From Symbiodinium sp. CCMP2592 (taxonomy: Eukaryota; Sar; Dinophyceae; Suessiales; Symbiodiniaceae), in the NCBI GenBank assembly GCA_905221615.1, contig CAJNDT010004946.1, forward strand, positions 363,309 through 427,308: a stretch of 64,000 bases of DNA, in the 5' to 3' direction. The position numbers and the translations under genes are program-made. This document shows, piece by piece, positions 1 through 12,200 of this stretch. Each line of letters opens with the position of its first letter. Position 1 is the first letter of the stretch. Below the pieces are notes generated by a model. It searched no databases. It saw nothing but the letters and a program-made list of their open reading frames with translations, and was not told the origin of the DNA.

Positions 1-2640
1 GCACTCGGGCTTCTTACAATAGCGACGAGGTATCCAAATCATTTCCCGAATTGGGGTGGTCTTGAAGGGGCAAATGCGTGCGTGAGAGGGATCGAAAGAT
101 CATTCTTCCGCTATGCGTCGGCCGAGGCTATCGAGCTCATCACGGTTGACTCCCCACGCAAGAGGACACCGCCCAAGAAGAATGAACAAGTCGCTGAGAT
201 CGTCAACAACTTGTCCGCTGACCCCGTGATTGATTTCACTGTGATCGTCGATGGTGATGTCTACCCCGTAGAAATTGCAAGGAACGACGAGACACAGGCC
301 GCTGACAACGTCACGGGCGATCCAGGGGTTTCAGTTGCACCACCAACACCGACACAGGACGTTGATGTGGATGCGCAACCGGAAGAAGAAAAGGGGTGCT
401 GAAGAACCCGATCCCAGGCAGAGAGTTCGTGAGGTGCTCGTCGCACAGCTTCAGGACTATGTGGGAATACTTGCTCAGGGCGAGATGTCGGTCGGGAGCA
501 ATAACTTCACGTTCTGCATTGCTTGTGGCAGTGAATCACATCATCTGTCCGATTGCACCGAAAATGCTGCAACCCGAGACCTGATACTTCGAAGCATTCA
601 GGTCATCAGGGACAGTCTTCTTCGCTATCCACGTCGATCACCCACACAACAAGCTGAGCCAATGGATGTTGATACCACAGACCATGTGAGTGTTGCTTCC
701 TCGGACCGACGACCCAAGGCCAAAGCCCGACCGCGACGCGGAGGCGAAGCCGTTCGGGGTGATGTGGTCTTGATTCGTTACGAGAACAAGCACAACCTAT
801 GCACGGAAGTGGAGAACCGTCGAGGCTTACATGACGCTTGTGGTGTGCCGCTGCGGGAAATGGGACCCGAGAACAGTCAGCGGGTGGTGGACCTCATTGA
901 GCAGCTTTCGGACCATCGTGACCGACGACTGCCTCAACGAGGAGATCGTCCAAGCTTCGAGTATGATGAGAATACTCAACAATGGGCAAATTCAGGCTAC
1001 GAATCCATCGGCGGCGGAAGGCCAATCCGATGCGGAATTCTTGACCTGATCCCAACCAAGGGTGCAAGCTTCATCAACAATCGATGGGACATCGTGAATG
1101 AAGTTGTCCTTCGCAACATCAACCATCATCGAAGAAGGAACGCAGAATGGGCGCTATCCTGCATTCAATCTGACTTACGCCACAGAATTGCCAGGCGCCC
1201 AGGTTCGGAATGGCTTGACAACCGGTGCCAAGTGGCATTCAGCAGCGTTATTCGATGTGATGAAGGAGGGTGGGTGCTGATAGAGGACTTGGTGAGGCAT
1301 GAGCAACTATGGACCCACGAAAGTAGACGCATTACCGAAGCGGTATCAAGGACCGACGAGTACCAAAGGAAGAGAGTGTACAATGAGAGACTGCAGTTAC
1401 TGTTCCAGGGGAATATGCTTGCAGCCACGAAACGCCACAAGGCCAAGATCCGGCTGCAGTTCTTGGGTGTGAGAGTGAAGAACCCCGGCACAGAGACTCT
1501 TGGATCTGCGAACTCGAACATGTTGGTGTCAGTTCCAGATCAGATCACAGAGATCCAGAACAACGACCGTTGCCGACACAATCAGAGGTACCTGAATGTT
1601 TGCAAACGGCTGGGTGAAACCATGGGCTGTCCGTCCGGGCCACAAGTGGTCACTCTACGCACTCCGATCCCCAGAACAATTTGCTTCAGTTGGACAAGGA
1701 CCGGTTCGCAATATCTCCATCTATGACCCTCTTGACACGTCTCGGGGGCGCGTTCCACGCTACGGCATGCCGCAACTTGGATTCTATCGTTCTGCAAGGC
1801 GTCATGCCTGGTTCGGAGGATCCTGACGGGGACTTCGACCAGCGACGTCGATTTCAGGACAACCGAGGTGGCAGACTCCACAGTTATTGGGGGGTGTTCG
1901 CACCGTTCGATGACCGGAACGCGACGACCAAAGCTCGGGTACACGGGCCGCAAGCCAAGCACATGCCACTTGTGGTCCTCCATGTCGCTTCGACAGATCT
2001 TGCCCGAGAAGGTGGACGTATCACTGACAGCGGTGTCATCATCGTTGGTCGAACGGTATCGTTCCAGTTCGTGAAGGAGGTATGGTTTTGCGTCCCGAAT
2101 CCTCAGGATACACATTCTTTCGCTCTGGTGGAAAAGATCTATGATGAGCGATTGGAGAAAGAGATGGTGTTGGACTACAATGGATCTCCATTGCTTCCTG
2201 AATTCGAGAGATATCGAACGCCAAGCAAGATCATGGAATTGCTTTGCGAGATGCCTCCTGGACCCCATGACACAAGCAAGGAGCAGATAATGCGAGACCT
2301 TACCACTGTTTTGGAGTCCCACAGGGAGAACACGGTTCGGCATCACTACATGGACAAGGGCATCAAGTTTGTCATCAAGAACTGGCGACCCGAAGATCTA
2401 CGAAGAGATGAGGATGGCAGGAGAATGAGGGTATGCCCAGCGTGCTACAACATTGTTCCAGCATGCTTTTCTCGATGCACATCCTGCTGGTCACAATTCG
2501 TTTCTTGCGGATACTACCAAGGTACTCCACAACGGGATACTCCTACGGAGATCCCAAGTGACTTCATTGCTCAGACGATGGAAGCTGCGGCAGCAGCAGT
2601 ACCTGAGGCAACGCCTTTCTTGTTCCAGTTCAACCACAGC
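1..2640 (+). pseudogene. KptA/Tpt1-like (RNA 2'-phosphotransferase-like) ORF with zinc knuckle, frame-broken, 5' end outside window
   Basis: The reading is open from base 1 in frame 1 to about 395, continues in frame 2 to about 1625, then returns to frame 1 until about 2640. The frame-2 part has a zinc knuckle near 512-560 with spacing CX2CX4HX4C. A region near 1260-1400 (GGWVLIEDLV, then YQRKRVYNE) resembles the winged-helix half of KptA/Tpt1. The frame-1 part has RATSGHS at 1636-1656 and FHAT at 1753-1764. These match the Arg/His motifs that bind NAD+ in Tpt1, an enzyme that removes the 2'-phosphate left at tRNA splice junctions. A block near 1970-2090 (VVLHVAS...GVIIVG) fits the rest of that fold. 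Cysteine pairs at about 2434-2510 look like a zinc ribbon. The two frame changes mean decay or assembly indels. Beyond about 2640 the opposite strand reads better. A retroelement origin is possible because of the knuckle. Confidence 0.6.
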
Positions 2641-3117
2641 CAGCTTTGCATCATCACGGATCACTTCCTCATCCACCATAAACCTTGTGATGGCATGGAA
2701 CTTCCCTCCGTAATCAGCAACAACGTGCTTGAAACCTCCACCAAATTTGATGACCATGGCGAGGATCTCCCCATAGGGTTTGTTCATGTACTCCTCCGGG
2801 GCGGCAAATAAGCAAGCCCTGAGGATTTCTCGAACTCGAATGGAAAGGTCCCCTCCTGACGACAGATTTGCGCAAGTGAAAAGCAAGACCAACGGTGGTG
2901 CTTTGAATGCTGCCCACGTGCGGATGAGATCATTGTCGACCACTTTGTCTTTCGTAATCTTTGGCGGGAGCGATACGCTCTGCGACGAATCCTCAGAGTA
3001 CATCTGCAGAAACGTGTGGAACTTCATGAACGTCCGCATCATCCCACCAGGCGGGAAAACTTCTTCATGGGCCACTCCTTCGAAGGACAGTTCATAGGCA
3101 TTGTAGCTTTCTTCCAT
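2620..3117 (-). CDS. Unidentified minus-strand ORF, 3'-truncated, downstream of the copia polyprotein
   Basis: An ATG at 3117 opens a frame that reads like protein as far as about 2620. It then runs antisense into the KptA-like ORF, and the nominal stop at 2491 is probably reached by accident. The product has a balanced composition with few cysteines in its first 150 residues and repeated FGGGFKHVV/YGGKFHA-like glycine turns near 2690-2740. I recognise no family. It lies 112 bases past the stop of the copia polyprotein on the same strand, so it may be a further ORF of that element or a remnant of the host gene into which it inserted. Confidence 0.35.
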
Positions 3118-3228
3118 GGCTCGGGACCCGGTCCTTCCTCCGTGGGAGAGAAGTACCTACCCCTATACGACTTCACGGTTCCAGGTACTCTGTAAGAGAC
3201 ACCCTTCCCCGATCCGTCAGGTCAGACC

Positions 3229-6200
3229 TTAGTTGTTCCTTAGTCGGGGCTGTCTAATAGCCCCTCCATCAGCGTCTACACACTGACGTTGCTGCCATGC
3301 AATGTCCTTAGATTCATGTGCATCACGACTGAGACTAGCATGAGCTCGAACAAGGCTGCGAACATTCTTCGCAATTGACCGCCATGACACCTCAATGCAC
3401 TGCGACAAGCTGTTCCCCGTTTCATGGTCCAAGCATCCAGATAATTTCACCATCAAACGATCCGCCTCAGGCATGTTAGAGAACATGATCCTGCGTCCAC
3501 CACCATCACCACCAGCACCAACATGATCATCAACCTTAACCTTTGTCACCTTGCCACTTGAAACAAGAGCATGCAACTCTGGCCAAGACCAACATGAACA
3601 TGAAGAAGGCATGTCAAGCGAAAAATAGACGTCGGAAAATTCCGCACACTTCTTCAGCAGGCGTTTGAGAGATTTCAACACACTTCTGAAAACCTTGTAC
3701 TTCCCACCGGAACGTTTCTCACCCCCCACGCAAGTCCCTTCGCTACCTCCAGGACTGGCACCTGATCGCAAAAGCGATGCCACAAACAGCACAGGTGTGC
3801 GCAGGTCATTCCGGCACGACTTCTTCATTGCGCCGATAAGACTATCTTCGTCGGCAGTGGAGCCAATCAGCTCTTTACATATAATGCGAGTGCATCCCTT
3901 AGTGGATTTGGACACGGCGTAGCCATTGCCCATGCCACAAAGGTCAACAATTATGCGGTCAGGCTTTCGTCCTTCAGCCTTCGACGGCATTGCAACCAAT
4001 TTCCCATCGCCCGTTGCCTGAAATTTCAAGGTCTTAAGCAATCTCCTGGAAATTTGGCTGGTTAACTCGCAATTATCAGATCGATCCTTAGCGTCCGCAT
4101 CGGTCATGTGCACATGTTTGGCTGAGCACATGTCAGACGACTTAGGATGCAACGCGACGTTTGCGGCAAAGTATTCCCATTCATCCTTGCAGTAGCCGAG
4201 CTCAACGGCGGTTCCGGGAGATACAGGATCTCGAAAGATATAACGTTGCCCGTGAGTACATCCTTGGATCTTGATGCTCTTCCACACGGCGTCTTCCTGA
4301 AGTCCCTTGTACTGCTTGGTTTCTTGAACTTGTACGCGAGGAGGCACCTCAATGATGACTTGGTTTCCCCACGATGCCGCTCTGCGCGCAATTCTTTGGA
4401 CGACCTCCCCCCATGGGTAGTCCGTCCGCAATTTGGCCCTTTCAGGGTTGTTGGCGATTTTCCGACTCAGCCACGAATTCTTGCCTAACACCCCTGCACC
4501 GATGAAGATCACGGAGTTAGGGTTGTTTTTCCTTGCTTCCACCACATCGAAGAGGTAGGCACACATGGCGTCGTCGACTTCTCGCCCCATACTCAGAACA
4601 TTCACTTGCATCCCAGGGTCGTAGTGAGAATCGGGAGCATGCTGCGCAATGCAGTCTTTGCCAGGAGCATACTCATTCCACCAGTTCTCCTCATCGACTC
4701 CTACCAATGTCCACACCGTCACTGCCTTTGGAGCATCTTTGATAGTGATACGGTATTTCCAACGGCTATAAGGATTTTTGTAAGTATGGACCAACCCTCC
4801 GTCGTGGTCGAGGAATTGGATCACCAGGCCCTCCTTGGGTTTGTTTTCGGCGAAATCAACCACGTGAGGCACAATTGCTCCATCATACCCTTGATATTCC
4901 CTTTTCTGTTCGGCCGCATCATGCCATACATCCTCGTACACTGACGACCATTGGTCATAGCCGAATTGGGAGGCTTGACTTTTGGACAGGCCGTTGAAAC
5001 AAAGAGGTAATGTAAAGCCCTGGTACCCCCCATGGATGGCACGCGCCAGTGTGACAACCACCGCACGCCATTTGGCGGGCAGGGCGCGCACATAAGACTG
5101 GCCCAACGGCGGGGCAGGAGGAGGCAGAAACGGCGGCGCAAGGACTTCCGAAATAGCGGCCGGGCGCAAATGTCCCCGTACCGGATGGTACTGAAACACA
5201 GCACGCTCCACATAGCGGTCGAACTTGCCCGGTTGATCAAGGATAGCAGCACGGTCCTCCATTTGGTGCCACTGCCCTTCACGAAGAATCCAAGTCGACC
5301 GAAGGTAACGACCAGGCGGCAACGCGGAAGGCGGCCCCCGCAACATGCGCGGGAACTTGACAACCAGGATGGGGTCCACACTGTCATGTTCTTGCAAGCC
5401 TTCCTTACTGGACAAACCAGCGCGATACAACACCTGAGGGAGGATCGGCGTCTGCGTGTAAGGAGAACAGGGCACTTCGCTCTTGAACGAGTAGTGCTGT
5501 TGACCCTTCTCATCCGTGCTCTGGGTATGAGTAGGGCGCATCAGATCCATAATCTCTTGGGAGCCGATGAGGGCCGGCGGAAAAATGTTGATGAGTTGAC
5601 ACGCATGTGTCCAGGATACGGAATCCTTGAACGATTTGGTGTGAATGTCCGCCGACATCTTGGCAGTGACCTCATAAGCAAGGGAGACGTAACCTTCTTG
5701 AAAGATAGAATGCATCCAGCCAATGCAGATGCCGTGGGTACGCTCCAAATGACGCATTGTCGGATTCTTGCCCGTGCGAATCACCCCGATCATGGTCTGG
5801 TTGTCGTCATAGAAGACGAAGTTGGGGTCGTGACCCCCAAGCTGCTGCCACAGCGTGATAGCAGGCAATCCAAGACGTGACATGGCAAAGTCGGCCGCGA
5901 CAATCTCGGCCTCAGGTGTGGAGTGACTCAAGCACCCCTGCCTTTTGCTAAGTCCCGCCAAGGGGAATCTTGTGTGAGAACCTTGAATGTGCAAGTGAGC
6001 ACCGGAGGTAGATTTCAAACTTTCTCCACAACCTGCATAGTCCGCATCCGCAAACAGTCCGATGGACGAGTCCTCCAAGGAGTTCCCGACCCATCCAATC
6101 ATCATGTGATGTTTGGACTGGTGCACATAGGCCATGAGATGATGAAGAAGAGCATCCTCCTTCTTGGTCCATTTCGTGATCTTGCGTGCGAGGTTGTTGA

Positions 6201-9200
6201 TGCTTCGCAGAAGATCAAAGCGGCAAATGCGCGCGGCATAAAGCAACTTCATGAGAATGCTCGCTGCCTGCGGGGCAAGTGCGCCGCGATTAGCCTCGTT
6301 GACTTCCTCTTCCTCTGGCGCCTTGGGAATAGGTGGAGGCGGAACAAGCCGACCATCCTTATCAACAGGCATGGTGTGTCCACACCACGTGCATCGATGG
6401 CTTTTACCTGACTGTGCCGGAGCGCGAGCTGGGTGATTCTTAGTCTCCTCAGCCGGACTCGGCGATGGTACCGTCTTGAATTTTGTCGGATCGAACCCAG
6501 TCACGTCGCAGTACTTCTTGACTGTCATGTCCAGGTACGTCTCCATGTCGTAGGTAACGGTCTGCACCTTCGTTTTGTCATGCAACGTTGCCTCGCCCTT
6601 GGAGATGCGACAACCTAGATACAAACCTAGTGGCGTTTCTTCTTCTAAGCGAAGTTCTTGGCGCAACATGTCCCAGCCCTTAGGCAGATTCTCTTTGGGC
6701 CCTGCCATCTTGAGATCATCCACGTAGATGACAAGTAAGAGCCTCATTTGCGGGTGGAAATACAATGATGGCCATTCGTCGCCAATCGGCTTGAACCCTA
6801 CTTTCTGTACCGCGGTATGGCAATGTTGTTCCCACATGGTACCTGCATCAGGATGTCCATATAGAGCTTTGATCAAGCGACATACAGGTCTACGGAATTT
6901 GTGCCGTTTCGCAGATGGATGCCAGGCTTCATCAGGCAGTTCAACCCAACATGGAGTGCCCGATAACTTCGCCTGAATGTATGCTTGGATAGCATCCGCC
7001 ATCTGAACATCGTTGCCAGGGAGACATCCGTAGTAATCTGCCCACCGTGAGGCATCAAACGTGGCCGGGGAATTCCCCAAATCCTGAAACAATGCGGCTT
7101 CCATATTTTGATCTTTGACCTGGTCACCGAGTAGTACGCCTCGCCCTTTGAACTTCCTGGCAGGATCGTCCTCTTTGAGCTGATAGTTCTTCTCATGTAT
7201 CAGTCCATGTACTCGCGCCATATGTACTTTCTCACCTTTCTTCTTTGCCTCGGCAACGACATCGTCATATTCACGCGTAGTCGAGAAATCAAACACCTCT
7301 TGGTCCCACAATCCCTTCCACTCTTTCATGAAAGCTTCCATGGCCTTGGGGTTATTGACCATCTCTTTGCGTGTGACGGGTCGAGTGACCATGGCATTGA
7401 AGCATGATCCTCCTGCGTGATTCTTTTCCCGATGGACGTTTCTGTGAGAAGTCGTACACGGCATAGATGGAATCCAGTTATCATCCATGACCATATGTGC
7501 CGGAACGGCCGGCACGACATCTGCCAAGAATTGTTCTTGTGTGTATTGATCCACATAGGACTGTGCCCAGGACCACCCATCGTCGTCGTCAATGGACACG
7601 TTAAGTTGCAGATCAATTTCTTCACATGGAACAATCTTGGGAAAGATCATGTTGTCCAAAACCTTGGTGACTATCTTCTTTCCTATCGCGGCTTTCTTCC
7701 GGTCCTTCTTGGCAACTCGAGCTTTGTCTCGCTTTTCTTTCTTGTACGCTGCCTTCTTCTCTGCTTCACTCATTTTCTTCCATGCTTCCGGAGAATAGGA
7801 ATGGATAGGTCGCCGTGTAGGAAGAGTTCGTCGACCGTCACTTCGGATCTTGTACGGAACTCCCCTTTTGTCGATCTTGCAGGCTTCACCATCATCAGTG
7901 AGGTATACAATGCCGTCCCCTTTCTTTCCTGTACTCCAATGCTCGATCTCCTCAGGAGCCAACTTCTTTTCTTTCAAGATCTTGATGATCTCTCCAGGTT
8001 CTTCGATGTCTCCTTCAGGGATGAGTCTACCGGTTGGACCGACTTCGCGGAGCGATCGCCGATCTTCCCCAGTACCCTTTGGTTCAGAAGGAGGCGGTGC
8101 TGCACGCAGACCTAGCTCTTCGTCTAGTTCGTCGAGTCTTCTGTCTCCTATGGCATCAATGGCTTCATGTTCTGCTGACTTGAAGACTTCACGAGACGGC
8201 TCCGTCTCAATGTCAGACGGATCTATGTCCTGCAAATCAGGGTCTTCTCCGGGATCCGGTGGAGGAAGTAGACCGTCTTGATCATCATCATCCCCGTCGC
8301 CACCATTTCCTCCAGGCGGACCGTCATCCCCGTCATCGACGTCTTTTATCTCCTTGCCAGCGAGATCAACATTGTCCCTGAGTCCCTCAATGGTTGAGTT
8401 CATCCTTTCGTACTCAGCTTTCAGGGGAAATGTTATCTCCTCTGGGAAGTAGATAACCTCTGTCTCGTACGGTCTCATCAACTTCCTGGGAACAGATGCG
8501 TCCATCGACAAGTTCGCATTGGCAAACTCCTTCATATCCCATACGCGATACTTCTTGGACCATCCTTGACCAGCAGTGATGATGTATCCGGCGAAAATGC
8601 CTGGGATCCCCTTTGGATCGAACTTGTTGCCATATGTCTTCGGCCTTGTATCCGTCGGCTTGAAGAAGACTTTGGCCCCAAATGGTATGGCTTTTCCCTC
8701 GAAGTCCTTTCCAGTCATTCGTTTCCATGCTGAATCACCATCGCCCTCCACATCTTCAATGTTTAGGTTCTGCATCACGCAATTCAGCGCAAAGGACCAG
8801 TATTGGGCGGGTAATCCGGCGTGTAGCATGGATGCGGCGACCGTGTTGATCAGTTCTTGATTTGATCGTTCAGCGAGTGAATTGTTACTGGGTTTCCCTG
8901 GAAGGGAATGATCTATCACGATCTTCAACTGCGCCATGGCTGAATCGACCTCTGGTGCTTCGTCACTGTACGCCATATGAATCTTGCGTCTCCCCATTAA
9001 GCGTCTGATGGCCATGACAACCTCGTCAGTATTCCTTGAGGCCGTGGGAATCGCTGCGATCATTTTGGTGGCGATGTCTCTGATGACTAGAACTTCACGT
9101 GCTCCGTCATCGAGTCCGATGCCTGCTTCGGCGGCTTTGCGCATATCGAGGAAGTCGAACGTTACGAGATCCCCCCAGTGTTTGATCACACGTTGAAATG

Positions 9201-12200
9201 CACCTCGTTGTGTCCGCAAGTGCTTCATCTTCGCGCGTATGCACGATTCGCAATATGGATTGCGGTAGCGATGAGTGCACAGATGTGCCAACGTCTTTGC
9301 TTCGGCTTTCAGTGTTCCGACTCTGGCCTTGCGGCTCGGCGCACCGTCGCCTTCCACATCAATGATCACCTCATCGTCACCGTCCAGTAGAACTTCACCC
9401 ACTCCTGCTCCTTCATCGTCCGGCGGTCGTCCTGCCTCGGACTCTGGTACTTCTTCTATAGGAGATTCGTGGGGTTCAGGGTCAGGAGGTCGTTCATGAG
9501 CTTCACCTTCTTCTTCTGCTTCAACTTCGCTCGGTGCAGCTTCGGCGGCAGCTGCGACATTGACGTCAACATCACCCGCGGTTAGCACACCTTTGAAGAC
9601 TTCGGTGATTGCTTTGGCCTCCGGATCATCATGAACCAGTGACTTGGAGCTCCCGGCACGAATGTACGGAATGTCACCGTTCACGAACAGAGATATTCTC
9701 TTGCCCTGCGGGTTGATCATGAATGGTTCCCTCCCGGGTGGCCATACAAACCCGTAACTGAAGTTCATGCATCTCTTACCTATGGAAAGCACCGACGGTG
9801 TGTCATCCAACACATAAGCGTTGATCGGTTCCTCGAACGACTCAGTCTGGAAGTTCGACACAAGATCGGTATCGGTGATTCCATTTGCGGTCTGGAATGA
9901 TATGGGCTCTGGAGTCACGAGTGTCTCGAGACTGTGCTTCTCGATCTTCTTCTGAGATATGAGGTCATGGCCACATCCAGTGTCCATGAGAAACTTGATC
10001 TTCTTCTTGAGGATGACTGGTTGAACCATGCATTTGAACACACCTTGATTGATGATCCGCTTGCTGTGCGCAGCATCGAGTTCACGCTCCACGATAGAAT
10101 CCTCACCGTCGTAGAAGGAAACCTCCTCCACCCGAGACGTTCCTGGGATCCGTACGAATGAAACTCGATCTCCGCATTGATCATCATCGTCGTCAACCAT
10201 GTCTCTCATGATCTGTGCCCTCAATCTCGCTTTGTGCTTGGCGAATTCCAAAGTCACGGCGCGATCCTCATCGTTGACAATTGCTTCCATGTCGACGTAC
10301 TTCACCTTCCGTTCTTTGTCCTTCTTCGACTTTCTAGGACACGAAGAAGTGAACTTCACGTCGTCAGCGAATGTCACGTTGCGTTTGATCTCTTTTCGGG
10401 TCGACGTAGTCGGTCCCGAAGATTCGTCGTCGGTTGAACAATCCGAGTCAGCGTCGCTGTCAGCGGATGGACAATCTGACTCTTCCTCATCTTGTCTTGA
10501 AGATCGCTTCCATATAGCCGGGGCTGATGGATTCCACCTTCGGCACAATCTAATGGCGGGTGCCGCAGGGAGTGCCTTGGCCTTAGCATTCGGTTTCGCT
10601 GGAGCTGCCTTTGCTTCGGATTTGGCTTTGGCTTTCGCCTTTGGCTCCGGTGCTGGGGTAGCTGCGGCCTCATGCTTGAAAGGACAATTCTCTCTTGAGC
10701 ACGAGCCTGTGTTCTTGAAAGAGTAGCATATCCTATTTCCTCCTCCTCCAGATGGACTTGGAGTTCTCGTCCTCGGCGTAAAGGGTCGCTCTGGAGTCTT
10801 CTTCGAGTGACTGAATGGACACTTGTCACCATTTCGACACCCTGCATCTGTGAAATGGAACTTGCAGCGGATTTGTTTCTTGCTTTTGTCGCCTCTGTTG
10901 TCCGCTGACTCACTTCTCGTCTTCTTCTTGGGCTTTGGCTTGGTCTTCGCATGACTTTTCGCCTTGCTCTGAGGTAGCACAGGTGTTGCTTTATCCGGCT
11001 TGGTAGGCGACGCCTTGACCTTTGCGGATGAAGCTGCATTAGGCGTTGGCTTCTCAGGTACCTTGGCCGGCGCAGCAAGCAAATCCTTTCCCTCAAGCAT
11101 CTGGCGCAAACCAATTTGAGTCTGAGTGAGATTTGATTGTTCCCGTCTCCGCATGATTGTGCGATCGATGATCTTCATCAGGTTGTCATACGATCGATCT
11201 TCGTGGTTGTAGGGCAAATGGTCATAGTGCATGCCCAAATCCATCTTCATTGCGGGCGAGTCCTTGATCTTGCTGTGCAAGCAATCACGGAGAGCTGTCT
11301 TGGATGGTATGTCTTCTGGTCTCATCCGTCCAAGAACTTCCAACCATGTCTGCTTGAACGTATGAAGTTTGTTGTCGCCTTGGTACTGGAGCTTCACCAA
11401 GTACTCGAGAGTGATGATCATGTCGAGACGGTCATGCGTTCGAAAACTTTCATACATCATCGCAATGATTTGTCGTCCTTTGATGATCTTCCCTTCGGGC
11501 CTGCTGATGTAATCGTTGGCCTTCCGGTTCACCTCCAGGTACAGATCAGCAGATTTGTCACCACCAGCGCGTAGCATTGCGACCATGGCGACTCCCAATT
11601 TGACGTCTATGCTCTTGAACTTCTTGTGTCCTGAATCGTTCAGTGCTTCGACATCAGGGAATGGATTGAACGCTGGTGCCAGCCACAACATCCAGTCCTC
11701 ATGATTTGGGTCGGCTGACGCCCCTAGAACATTCGCCGTGCATACTGACCGCCAGTTGTTCAGGTGAGTGAGAACAGGCCATGGAGGGACTGTCACTTTA
11801 TCGGCCTCTCTCCTGGAAATTCTCACCTCCGTGACCTCAGGATCTGCGTCTCCGTCAGGATCACGCGCATGAGGGTCAGGATCCGGCTCAGGTTTGCCTC
11901 CACCGTTCTTCTTCTTATCATCATCGTCATCATCAGGCGAATCTGGAGGATCATACCCTGTGCCGGCACCTTCATCTTGCTCTCCATCTTCGTTCTCATC
12001 GCCAGCTTCATCACCGTCATCGTCTCCATTGTCTTCCTGCATCGTTTCAGCGAATAATCTCCACTCATCACGATCAGCTCTGAGACGTTGTTCGGCTTTC
12101 TGGGCCTTGAGTACTTCGCTTCGCAGATCAGCAATCTTCTCTTCGTACTCGTTCCGCGACCTCTTTCTCGATCTGACGTCTCCTTGCCTCATGGATGGAA

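Noticed and set aside
1582-2346. 254-codon minus-strand ORF
   Set aside because: Antisense of the KptA-like domain, whose motifs lie on the + strand. No recognisable protein.
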